A program made the translations under genes and the position numbers. A DNA stretch of 13,922 nt, taken from contig NZ_DATFIP010000048.1 in NCBI RefSeq assembly GCF_035270045.1, forward strand, positions 1-13,922, given 5' to 3'. Below are positions 1 to 7,159 of the stretch, in pieces. The DNA comes from Salibaculum sp035270045 (lineage in GTDB: Bacteria; Pseudomonadota; Alphaproteobacteria; Rhodobacterales; Rhodobacteraceae). The notes below the pieces were generated by a model that saw nothing but the letters and a program-made list of their open reading frames with translations, ran no database searches and was not told the DNA's origin. Every line of letters begins with the position of its first letter. Position 1 is the stretch's first letter.

Positions 1-870
1 GTCGATTACGCCGTGGAAACGGATGAGGAGGCCCTGGCGGTTCTCAGGCGCTATCTGAGCTACATGCCGCAGCATTCGGGAGCGGAGCCGGAACGCACGC
101 GCGTGCCCGATGGCTCCGATCAGGCAGCGCTCACGGTGCTCGACGGCTTCCCCCCCAGCCAGAACAGCGTCTACGATTCACGAAAGATCCTGGGGGCGGT
201 CCTCGACCGCGACACACTATTTGAGCTCAAGCCGCGCTTCGGGCGCTCGCTCGTAACCGCCCTTGCCCGGCTCGGGGGCCGGAGTGTGGGTATCATCGCG
301 TCGAACCCGATGGTGCGGGGCGGAGCGATCGACGTGGACGCGATGCGAAAGGCGACGAGCCATCTGGTGCTCTGTGACAGCTTCAACCTGCCGATCATTT
401 TTCTTGTGGATCAACCGGGTTTTCTCATCGGGATCGACGGCGAACGCCGATGGGCGCCCGGACGTATCATGAATTGGATGAACGCGCTCTCTCAGGTCAC
501 CGTCCCGCGTATCGCCCTGACGCTCCGCAAGAACTACGGACAGGCCTATCTGAACATGGGCGGGGGGCGTTATTCCGACCTCGCCGCCGCGTGGCCCACG
601 GCGAACTTCGGCTTCATGGACCCACGAGTGGGTGTCAACATCCTGTACGGGGTGAAACAGGAGGACGATCCCGAACGCTTCGAGGCCCTTGTCGCCGAAA
701 TTGCGCAGGACAGCTCTGCCTTCGCACTGGCCGAGCTTTTCGAGGCGCAGGCCGTGATCGCCCCGAGCGAGACCCGTCGCTTCCTTGTCGATGCACTGGA
801 AGTGCAGTGCGGAGGCCCAAACGGTAGCGTCGGCGAACATCGCCTGGCGAACTGGCCGACGAGTTTTTGA
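1..870 (+). CDS. Acyl-CoA carboxylase-type carboxyltransferase, C-terminal part (5' end outside window)
   Basis: The frame is open from base 1, so only the last 289 residues of a protein usually about 510 residues long are present. Similarity is to the C-terminal crotonase-like half of the propionyl/methylcrotonyl-CoA carboxylase beta subunit. Visible hallmarks are ARLGGRSVGIIASNP near residues 89-103, the LVDQPGF loop (135-141; usually DVPGF), a KNYGQAY segment (where the usual YGGAY contributes to the oxyanion hole of PccB) and AAAWPTANFGFMDP followed by GVNILYG. The C-terminus ends ANWPTSF. Family members transfer a carboxyl group between biotin and an acyl-CoA, or act in decarboxylases. 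No biotin carboxylase or biotin carrier gene is visible here; they may lie upstream. The TGA stop shares its A with the ATG of the next gene (TGATG), indicating translational coupling to the acyl-CoA synthetase. The acyl-CoA substrate cannot be told. The GTG at 13 is internal, not a true start. Confidence 0.88.
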   Translation, partial: VDYAVETDEEALAVLRRYLSYMPQHSGAEPERTRVPDGSDQAALTVLDGFPPSQNSVYDSRKILGAVLDRDTLFELKPRFGRSLVTALARLGGRSVGIIASNPMVRGGAIDVDAMRKATSHLVLCDSFNLPIIFLVDQPGFLIGIDGERRWAPGRIMNWMNALSQVTVPRIALTLRKNYGQAYLNMGGGRYSDLAAAWPTANFGFMDPRVGVNILYGVKQEDDPERFEALVAEIAQDSSAFALAELFEAQAVIAPSETRRFLVDALEVQCGGPNGSVGEHRLANWPTSF

Positions 871-3074
871 TGCAGCCTCTCGCCACCTCAGCCAAGCCGA
901 CGCACGAAGATCCAGGGCGTCTGTTCGCAGACGCGATCGGCATGGGCGCCGACGCGCTCGACGAACACACGGGCAAGCGGCTCCTGGCAAGTCTCGGAAT
1001 CGCAGTTCCGCGCGGGGTGAAGGTCGGTCACCAAGCCGCTTTGCCGGAAGCCACAGCCGGGCTGACGCCTCCCTTCGCTCTGAAGGCGCTTGCCCACAGC
1101 GCTCTTCACAAGAGCGACATCGGCGCGGTCCGACTGGGCGTCGGCCGCGGCGGCGAGCTTGCCGTTGCCGGACATGAGATCGCCGCGCGGATGAATGCAG
1201 CCGGCGAAAGGCTGGCGGGATTCCTTGTGGAGGAGATGGCACCGCCGGGCCTGGAATTGATGATCGGCGGCAGCACCGATCCGCAGCTGGGACCGATGCT
1301 GATGCTCGGGACCGGCGGCATCTTCGCGGAGGTGCTCCAGGACTCCGTGTTTCGTCTCTGCCCAATAGACCGGGCCGATGCGCGCGAAATGATCGAATCT
1401 CTTCGATCAAGCCCGATCCTGCACGGCGCGCGAGGGCGGGAGAAGGCAGACCTGCTTGCACTGGAGAACGCGCTCCTGGCCCTTGGGGGGGCTGACGGAC
1501 TGTTTACGCGCCACTCCGGAAAGATGGCAGAGTTTGACCTCAACCCGGTCATTGCGCGACCGGACGGACTTGTTGCCGTGGACGCGCGGATCGTATTGCG
1601 GACTGAGCCTGCGATCGCAGCAGCCCCTCGCCCGCCCCTCGACCTCGCGCCGCTCTTTCAACCGAGGAGCATCGCCGTCGCCGGCGCATCGACGCGCGGC
1701 ACCTCGGCCGGTAATCGTTTTCTGCGTCTCCTTCGCGAGTCGGGCTATTCGGGGGATGTCTATCCCATTCATCCGTCTGCCAGCGAGATCGAGGGACGGC
1801 AGTGCTACTCGGGGTTTGCCGCCCTGCCTGGTCCCGTTGATTACGCCTATCTGACGGTGCCGGCCGAGCGTGCGCTAGACGTCCTCGCGGATGCCGGGGG
1901 ACGTATCTGCCTCGCGCAGGTCATGGCCAGCGCACCGCCGGAGCGACAAGCTGCATGGGAGCGGGATCTGCTGGCCGTGGCCGCTCGGGAAGGCGTGCGC
2001 CTGATCGGGCCCAACTGCATGGGCACCCACGCGCCTTCTGCACCTTACACCTTCATGGAAGGTGTACTGACAGAACCTGGTGACATCGGCGTCGTCTGCC
2101 AGTCCGGAGGACTGGGCATGGATGTACTGCGCCGCGGTCAGTCTCTCGGGCTGCGCTTCAGCGGACTGGTGACCATCGGCAATGCGATCGACATCGATGC
2201 TTCCGACCTCTTCGAGCATTTCCTCGAAGACAGCGGCACCGAAGTCATCGGTTTGTACGTCGAAGATGTGAAGGACGGCGACCGCTTCAAGGAGCTCGCC
2301 CGCGCGAATGGCGGCAGGAAACCCGTGGTGGTTCTGGTGGGCGGGGCGACGCAGCTCGGCCGGGCCGCCGCGGCCTCTCACACGGGAGCAATGGGCGGCA
2401 GCGATCGCGCCTGGAAGGCGCTCGCTGCACAGACCGGAATGATCCTCACCGAAACGCTCGAGTCCTTCCTCGACATGCTGCAGCTCTGCCACTGGCTGTT
2501 GCCGCGCGACCAGCCGCGACCAGCGGAAATCACCCTGTTCGGCAATGGCGGTGGTGCGAGCGTTCTCGCCACCGATGCACTGGACAGGGCCGGTTTCCGA
2601 CTTGCCCAACCGTCCGAAAAGGCGCGCGCAGCCTTCAAGAAAATTGCCCTTCCCCCCGGCGCCAGCCTGGCCAACCCGATCGATCTGCCTGCAAGCGTTC
2701 TGAAGGAGGAGGAGGGTCGCGTCTCCGCCGGAATACTCGACATCAACACCCGACTCGTCGCTCCTTATGCGACCGTGATTCACCTGAACCTACCGGTCAT
2801 TATGGGGTATCGTCATGTGCAGGGCTTTCTTCCGAACCTCATGAAGGCCGTCTTCGGCGAGGAAGTCGGCGATCGCGAGCATCGCGTCCTTGTACTGCGC
2901 TCGGACGGAAGCGAGGACGTCGATGCCTGGCGACGCCGCTTTCGCGAGGAAGCCGCGCTTCGCCGCGTTCCCACTTTTGACGAGGTGCCAGCCGCCGTGA
3001 GCGCCCTTGCCCGATACCGGGCTTACGAAGTCGGGCGTTTGGCGGCCAAGGACATAAGCGGAGCGAGAAAGTGA
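870..3074 (+). CDS. NDP-forming acyl-CoA synthetase (acetate--CoA ligase ADP-forming family), ATP-grasp domain first
   Basis: This 734-residue protein likely converts an organic acid, CoA and ATP to acyl-CoA, ADP and phosphate, or the reverse. Residues about 20-245 form an ATP-grasp domain (beta half): LLASLGIAVP, the HKSDIGAV segment (His near 80, a conserved catalytic His in this family), FAEVLQDSVFRLCPI, and AEFDLNPV, matching the usual EIDINP metal site. Residues about 260-390 are a CoA-binding Rossmann domain (SIAVAGAS near 267-274; LIGPNCMG near 378-385). Residues about 395-715 are succinyl-CoA-ligase-like, with the phosphorylated-His motif SHTGAMGG (His about 504). The order beta then alpha is opposite to the commoner alpha-beta fusion. 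The start is ATG 870, inside the upstream stop (TGATG); a TTG one codon earlier is less likely. The 3' end overlaps the regulator gene. Acyl specificity is unknown. Confidence 0.88.
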   Translation: MQPLATSAKPTHEDPGRLFADAIGMGADALDEHTGKRLLASLGIAVPRGVKVGHQAALPEATAGLTPPFALKALAHSALHKSDIGAVRLGVGRGGELAVAGHEIAARMNAAGERLAGFLVEEMAPPGLELMIGGSTDPQLGPMLMLGTGGIFAEVLQDSVFRLCPIDRADAREMIESLRSSPILHGARGREKADLLALENALLALGGADGLFTRHSGKMAEFDLNPVIARPDGLVAVDARIVLRTEPAIAAAPRPPLDLAPLFQPRSIAVAGASTRGTSAGNRFLRLLRESGYSGDVYPIHPSASEIEGRQCYSGFAALPGPVDYAYLTVPAERALDVLADAGGRICLAQVMASAPPERQAAWERDLLAVAAREGVRLIGPNCMGTHAPSAPYTFMEGVLTEPGDIGVVCQSGGLGMDVLRRGQSLGLRFSGLVTIGNAIDIDASDLFEHFLEDSGTEVIGLYVEDVKDGDRFKELARANGGRKPVVVLVGGATQLGRAAAASHTGAMGGSDRAWKALAAQTGMILTETLESFLDMLQLCHWLLPRDQPRPAEITLFGNGGGASVLATDALDRAGFRLAQPSEKARAAFKKIALPPGASLANPIDLPASVLKEEEGRVSAGILDINTRLVAPYATVIHLNLPVIMGYRHVQGFLPNLMKAVFGEEVGDREHRVLVLRSDGSEDVDAWRRRFREEAALRRVPTFDEVPAAVSALARYRAYEVGRLAAKDISGARK

Positions 3075-3949
3075 GCGTAGTACCGAATCCGCAGCCGGAT
3101 CCCGCTCGAGAGGGCGACGACGATATTCTGAAAGGCTTCAGGTCCATTGGTTTCACCGACTACGAAGCACGGGTTTACATGCAGCTTCTTCGCTCAAGCC
3201 CGGCTACGGCCTATGAGATTGCGAAGGCGAGCGGTGTGCCACGGCCCAACACGTACAATGCTCTGGACACGTTGGCGAAGCGGGGCGCCGTTCAGCCGGT
3301 TAGCGACAACCCGCGCCGCTATGTTGCAATTCCGCCGAAGCAGCATCTTAAGGGTATCGTGCGCGAAACCGCTTCGGTCTGCGAGGACCTCGCCGAGAAG
3401 CTGGCGATGCTGCAGCAACCCGTAGACGATCCGTATGTCTGGAATGTTCGGGGCGAGAAGGAAATTCACGAGAAGATCGCGTCTTTAGTCCGAGAAAGCC
3501 AGAGCACGATCCGCATCAAAGCCGCGCGCGACGTCTTGGCACCCCACATAGAAACCCTGACCGAAGCAGCGGCGCTCGGCGTGGAGATCATGATAATTCT
3601 CTTCGGGGACGATGCAGACGAGTTTCGGGTCGGCGAAACCTGTCAGGTTTATCTGCACGAGGACAACGGTGTGCGGATGGGGTCGGCGGACAACCTGTTC
3701 ACCATGACCGTTGATCACCAGATCGCGCTGACGGCGACGACCGACAATCTCACCGCCTTTTACACACGCAACCACGCCGTCGTGCAGATGGCCGAGACGC
3801 TCATCCGGCACGATTTCTACATGGCCGAGATTCATGCCCGCTTCGGGAACGAGATCGAAGCGGCCTTCGGTCCGTATCTGCGCGATCTCCGGCTCAGAAG
3901 CTTTTCACCGGAGCAGGCAAAGTCCTTCAGGGAGAAGACCGGCCTCTGA
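3071..3949 (+). CDS. TrmB-like winged-helix transcriptional regulator
   Basis: A 292-residue cytoplasmic DNA-binding protein. Residues about 20-90 are a TrmB-type winged helix: GFTDYEARVYMQLL, then ATAYEIAKASGVPRPNTYNA as the recognition part, then LAKRGAV leading to the wing. Residues 91-116 look like a dimerising helix. The remainder (about 123-292) resembles the effector/PLD-like half of TrmB-family regulators (VRGEKEI, STIRIKAARDVL, GVEIMIILFGDD). In archaea these proteins sense sugars; bacterial members are poorly characterised, so the ligand is unknown. The GTG start overlaps the upstream TGA as GTGA and is preceded by GGAG at 3060-3063 with 7-base spacing, which supports it. It closes the carboxyltransferase-synthetase operon and sits just before the transporter binding-protein gene, so local control of the cluster is the likely role (inference). 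Confidence 0.85.
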   Translation: MSVVPNPQPDPAREGDDDILKGFRSIGFTDYEARVYMQLLRSSPATAYEIAKASGVPRPNTYNALDTLAKRGAVQPVSDNPRRYVAIPPKQHLKGIVRETASVCEDLAEKLAMLQQPVDDPYVWNVRGEKEIHEKIASLVRESQSTIRIKAARDVLAPHIETLTEAAALGVEIMIILFGDDADEFRVGETCQVYLHEDNGVRMGSADNLFTMTVDHQIALTATTDNLTAFYTRNHAVVQMAETLIRHDFYMAEIHARFGNEIEAAFGPYLRDLRLRSFSPEQAKSFREKTGL

Positions 3950-4026
3950 AAGGTCATCCGGAAAAACGGAACCGATTACCACAACCAAGAACACGGGCGG
4001 CAAGCCCGGAGCAACTTCAAAACTCT

Positions 4027-4038
4027 AAGGAGGAGGAA
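4027..4038 (+). promoter_or_regulatory. Extended ribosome binding site of the binding-protein gene
   Basis: The purine run AAGGAGGAGGAA holds two overlapping GGAGG cores 6-14 bases before ATG 4045, a very strong Shine-Dalgarno region typical of abundantly made periplasmic binding proteins. The rest of the 95-base gap (3950-4044) holds a small hairpin, CGGGC/GCCCG at 3994-3998 and 4004-4008, without a U-run. I see no convincing -35/-10 pair there, so a promoter for the transporter gene in this gap is unproven. Confidence 0.8.
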
Positions 4039-4044
4039 CAAGAA

Positions 4045-4992
4045 ATGAACATCAGACGAAATGCAACGGGCCTCATGGGCGTCATCGCGACCGGCATCGC
4101 CCTGGTCGCCGGCGGCGCCAGCGCCCAAGATTATCCTAACAAGGAAATCGAGTGGATCATCCCGTTCTCGGCTGGCTCCGGGGCGGACACTTTCGCGCGG
4201 ACCCTCATCGCCGCCACGGAGGACGTACTCGGCGTCCCGATCGTACCTACCAACCGCGCCGGCGGCGGCACCGCGATCGGCGTCGCGGCGGCTGCAACCC
4301 AGCCTGCGGACGGCTACACCCTGTTCAGCCAGTCCGACACTCTGGCGCTCGGCTTGTCGACGGGGGACTGGCCTGTGACCGTCGACGACGTGCAAGCCGT
4401 GGCGCGCATCAACGCGGACTACAAGACGCTGATGGTTCCGGCCGGCAGCCAGTTCGAGACGTTCGAGGATTTTGTCAGTTACGCTCAGGAAAACCCGGGG
4501 GCGATCCGCATGGGCGGCGTCGGCTCGCGAAGCTGGTCTTCGGCCTTCGTGAACAAGCTTTCGAATGCTGCCGACATCGAGGTGACCTACGTTCCCTACG
4601 ATGGTGGTTCGAATGTCGTCTCCGCCATTCTCGGCGAAAACATCGATGCAGCGGTCATCACCTCGTCCAATATCAACGCGCAGGTCGATGCCGGTGAGAT
4701 TCGCATTCTGGGTCAAAGCCTCGGCGAACGCGTCCCCGAGCGTCCGGATGTTCCGACCTTCAAGGAAATGGGTCTCACGTCTATCGATGACGATGTCCTG
4801 TGGCGCGGCGTGTTCGCACCGGCTGGTGTGCCCGAGGAGATCCTCGCCACCTTGTCCGCCGCGTTCGAGGAGGCGATCAAGGACCCGCGCTGGAGAGAGT
4901 ACATGGCCAAGCAGAAGCAGCAGGATGCCTACATGGCCTACGAAGAGTTCGACGAGTTTTTCCGCAACCGCGTCGCCGAACTCAGCGAGTAA
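4045..4992 (+). CDS. TTT-system periplasmic substrate-binding protein (TctC/Bug family)
   Basis: A 315-residue periplasmic protein that would capture a carboxylate and hand it to TctA/TctB. Residues 1-27 are a Sec signal peptide: basic start MNIRR, hydrophobic core, cleavage site GASA before QDYPN. The mature start has the Bug-family pattern PNKEIEWIIPFSAGSGADTF (31-50; usually P.k.I.iivPf.aGGg.D), where the first ligand loop grips a carboxylate. Later signatures are NRAGGGTAIG, PADGYTL, and PAGVPEEILATLSAAF near the C-terminus. Length is normal for the family (about 300-330). Its partner membrane genes are 3.8 kb away at 8757-10726, separated by a plus-strand dehydrogenase gene and three minus-strand genes. 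Known Bug-family ligands range from citrate and dicarboxylates to amino acids and sulfonates; sequence alone does not say which applies here. Confidence 0.93.
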   Translation: MNIRRNATGLMGVIATGIALVAGGASAQDYPNKEIEWIIPFSAGSGADTFARTLIAATEDVLGVPIVPTNRAGGGTAIGVAAAATQPADGYTLFSQSDTLALGLSTGDWPVTVDDVQAVARINADYKTLMVPAGSQFETFEDFVSYAQENPGAIRMGGVGSRSWSSAFVNKLSNAADIEVTYVPYDGGSNVVSAILGENIDAAVITSSNINAQVDAGEIRILGQSLGERVPERPDVPTFKEMGLTSIDDDVLWRGVFAPAGVPEEILATLSAAFEEAIKDPRWREYMAKQKQQDAYMAYEEFDEFFRNRVAELSE

Positions 4993-4998
4993 AGAGCA

Positions 4999-5026
4999 GG
5001 CCCGTTCCGCCAGTGCGGAGCGGGCC
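4999..5026 (+). other. GC-rich stem-loop after the binding-protein gene (mRNA-stabilising or attenuating hairpin)
   Basis: The arms GGCCCGTTCCGC (4999-5010) and GCGGAGCGGGCC (5015-5026) pair over 12 bases with one U-G wobble, around a CAGU loop, starting six bases after the stop codon. No U-run follows, so it is not a classical intrinsic terminator. The right arm's GGGCC (5022-5026) can instead pair with GGCCC at 5034-5038, giving a mutually exclusive smaller hairpin. Hairpins between a binding-protein gene and a downstream gene often stabilise the upstream mRNA or damp downstream transcription; that role is inferred here. Confidence 0.6.
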
Positions 5027-5054
5027 GAAACGCGGCCCTGGGCCGGATCCCGAC

Positions 5055-6092
5055 ATGCCTTATCGAATATTGATGTGCGGCGCAGGTGCCATTGGCGGAT
5101 ATTTCGGCGCCGCGATGATCAGGTCCGGCCTCGACGTCACACTCGTGGACCCCTGGCCGGAAAACGTCGAGAGGATTCGCTCGGTCGGGCTCCGTATCGA
5201 CGGTATGGGAGATGGTAGCAACACCGCGACCGTCGCGACCTGGCCGCTTCATGTCGGTGACGTCCAGAACCTCGTCCGCACCGATCCCTTCGACGTAGTG
5301 TTCATCGCCCAGAAATCCTACGATACCGCGTGGTCGACGCAGCTTGCGCTGCCGTGGTTGTCAGAGGGCGGGGCGATCGTCTCGTTGCAGAACTCGGTCA
5401 ATGAACCGGTCATTGCCGCGCTGGCAGGCCCCGAACGCACCTACGGATGCGCGATTGCCTCGCTGGCCTGCGAGCTCGTCGCGCCGGGCGTCGTTCGGCG
5501 CCTCGCTCCGAAAGGAAGCGTGGCTGTGGGGGCCCTGGAGGGCGCTGGTCCCTGGTGTCAGCCCCTGATCGAGATTCTTTCGAGCGCGGAGCAGACCACG
5601 GCGACCGAGAATCTCAATGGCGTGAAATGGTCGAAGCTGATCGTGAACTCGATGCGCAACGGCCTTTCGGCAATGACGGGAATGACGGGACGTGAGCGCG
5701 ACAGTGACCCGGTGACGGTGGAACTGGGAATAACGCTCGGAGCCCAAGCCGTGAAGGTCGGCCGGGCATTGGGGTACAGGCTGGTGGATACGACCTTCGA
5801 CTTCGCCATGCTCGAAGCAGCCGCAGATGGCGACCCTGCCGCGCGAGCGTCGATACGCGCCGCCATGACCGAGGTCGCCGCAGGCCGGTCAGCCGAGCAA
5901 CGCCCGTCGATGGCGCAGGACATTCGGAAAGGCCGGCGAACGGAAACCGATGCGATCAACGGCCTCGTCGCCCGGCGAGGCCGCGAGCTCGGAATCGACG
6001 TTGGCGCACATGAGCGAGTGAACGCGATCATCAAGAGGATCGAGAGGGGCGAACTTTCGCCGGACCCCTCACTTGCCGAGAATATCGCCTAG
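5055..6092 (+). CDS. Ketopantoate reductase (ApbA/PanE)-family 2-oxoacid reductase
   Basis: A 345-residue cytoplasmic NAD(P)H-dependent enzyme. The N-terminal Rossmann fold begins at once, with CGAGAIGGYFGA (8-19, GxGxxG). FIAQKSYDT (84-91) matches the conserved Lys loop. VKWSKLIVN (190-198) carries the Lys (194) aligned with E. coli PanE Lys176. The C-terminal segment PSMAQDIRKGRRTETDAING (284-303) has the Ser and Glu expected of the substrate site. It is longer than E. coli PanE (about 303). Pantothenate synthesis is unlikely here: the neighbours are catabolic, so reduction or oxidation of another 2-oxo/2-hydroxy acid is inferred. ATG 5055 is chosen because the fold starts immediately; the frame stays open back to 4800, but that stretch lies mostly within the binding-protein gene. 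No clear ribosome binding site precedes it. Its stop overlaps that of the opposing gene (CTAG). Confidence 0.85.
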   Translation: MPYRILMCGAGAIGGYFGAAMIRSGLDVTLVDPWPENVERIRSVGLRIDGMGDGSNTATVATWPLHVGDVQNLVRTDPFDVVFIAQKSYDTAWSTQLALPWLSEGGAIVSLQNSVNEPVIAALAGPERTYGCAIASLACELVAPGVVRRLAPKGSVAVGALEGAGPWCQPLIEILSSAEQTTATENLNGVKWSKLIVNSMRNGLSAMTGMTGRERDSDPVTVELGITLGAQAVKVGRALGYRLVDTTFDFAMLEAAADGDPAARASIRAAMTEVAAGRSAEQRPSMAQDIRKGRRTETDAINGLVARRGRELGIDVGAHERVNAIIKRIERGELSPDPSLAENIA

Positions 6093-7150
6093 CGTTCGCC
6101 AACAGGTTCGGGGAAGGGGCAATCAGTCGTCGCCAGTTCCGCGAGAGCGACGATGGCCTTCCCGGAGAGCGGAATGCCGTTTTGCCGGCGCTCTTGTTCC
6201 ATGCGGCCACTGCGCTCGCCGGGATAGAACACCTCGGCTGCGCCTTCGGCCGGCGGAAGAGCCTTCGTTCTTAGTATCGCCGTCTCCATTCGGTCGGCGA
6301 ACTCGGCGGCGGGCATGAAGGCTTCAACCTTCACCACAAGAAAGAAATGTCCGACATCCGAAGGCCCCGTGAAGTCTTTCACCCAGTCCCTTATGTCCCC
6401 GGTGAATGCGGAGCCGGCGAGCACGCCGGCGAGAATGTCCACCATCATGGCGAGGCCAGATCCCTTTGGGCCACCGAACGGCAGCATCACGCCATTCAGA
6501 GCGGCTTCAGGGTCGGTCGTGGGGCGGCCCTTTTCATCCAGAGCCCAACCTTCGGGTATGGAGCGCCCCTCCTGTGCCGCCACGCGAATATGGCCGCGTG
6601 CGGCTACGCTTGCTGCCATGTCGAGCGACCATGGAGGATTTTGTCCCGCAGGCGCCGCGACAGCGAAGGGATTGGTGCCCAGAAGCGGAGCCCTGCTTCC
6701 GTGCGGCGCCAATGTGCGGGCGCCGGGCGACATCGCGATAGCGATAAAGCCCCTTCGGGCCGCATGAACCGTGTAGACAGACGCCGCGCCGAAGTGATTG
6801 CTATGGCGAACCGTCGAAGCACCGACGCCGAACTCGGCGGCCCGCGACATGCAGGCCTCGATGGCCGTGAACGCTCCGACCGGACCCATGGCGTTATCGG
6901 CATCGAGAACGAAGCTCACGGGCATGGGGTTCGCTTCCCGCATCCGCGGTTTCGGATTGAGCAATCCTGCACGCAACCGCTTCATGTACGCCGGCACACG
7001 TACAACGCCATGTGTATCGACGCCGCGCAGGTTGGCTGTCAGGAGGGCGTCGGCCACCATGGCGGCGTGATCCTCCGGCAGGCCCTCGCCGGCGAACAAT
7101 CGCGCAACGAAGCGCGATAGCGCCTCGACGTCGTAGCGCGCGCGCGTCAC
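6089..7150 (-). CDS. Ldh_2-family malate/L-lactate dehydrogenase (ComC-like oxidoreductase)
   Basis: A 353-residue NAD(P)-dependent dehydrogenase of the malate/L-lactate/sulfolactate/2,3-diketogulonate family, a fold unrelated to classical lactate dehydrogenases. Signatures are ANLRGVDTHGVVRVP (39-53, catalytic-site His 47), GASTVRHSNHFGAA (110-123, His 119), LLGTNPFAVAAP (157-167), IPEGWALDEKGRPTTDP (198-214) and LPFGGPKGSGLAMMVDILAG (223-242). Length is typical. The GTG start lies 9 bases after the stop of the upstream UxaA-type gene, so it is the third gene of a minus-strand operon. Family members oxidise 2-hydroxy acids of L-type configuration; ComC, the (R)-sulfolactate dehydrogenase, belongs here and accompanies SuyAB in known clusters. 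The exact substrate is not readable from sequence. The 3' end converges on the ketopantoate-reductase-like gene with a 4-base overlap and no terminator. Confidence 0.88.
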   Translation of the reverse strand: MTRARYDVEALSRFVARLFAGEGLPEDHAAMVADALLTANLRGVDTHGVVRVPAYMKRLRAGLLNPKPRMREANPMPVSFVLDADNAMGPVGAFTAIEACMSRAAEFGVGASTVRHSNHFGAASVYTVHAARRGFIAIAMSPGARTLAPHGSRAPLLGTNPFAVAAPAGQNPPWSLDMAASVAARGHIRVAAQEGRSIPEGWALDEKGRPTTDPEAALNGVMLPFGGPKGSGLAMMVDILAGVLAGSAFTGDIRDWVKDFTGPSDVGHFFLVVKVEAFMPAAEFADRMETAILRTKALPPAEGAAEVFYPGERSGRMEQERRQNGIPLSGKAIVALAELATTDCPFPEPVGER

Positions 7151-7159
7151 GCGATCACC

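Noticed and set aside
217..1461. 414-codon open frame on the minus strand
   Set aside because: Antisense to the carboxyltransferase and acyl-CoA synthetase genes; Arg- and Ala-rich with no domain, and it crosses a well-supported gene junction.
1875..2783. 302-codon open frame on the minus strand
   Set aside because: Antisense to the synthetase's conserved CoA-ligase half; no recognisable family features.
3957..3970. TCCG-GAAAAA-CGGA inverted repeat upstream of the binding-protein gene as an operator
   Set aside because: Only 4-base arms, and no promoter elements nearby; expected by chance in sequence of this composition.
4999..5026. Intrinsic terminator after the binding-protein gene
   Set aside because: The stem is strong but is followed by GAAACGCGG, not a U-run, so I list it as a regulatory or stabilising hairpin instead.
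4800..5054. N-terminal extension of the ketopantoate-reductase-like protein
   Set aside because: The extra 85 codons mostly overlap the binding-protein gene in another frame and are Arg-rich; the Rossmann motif begins right after ATG 5055.
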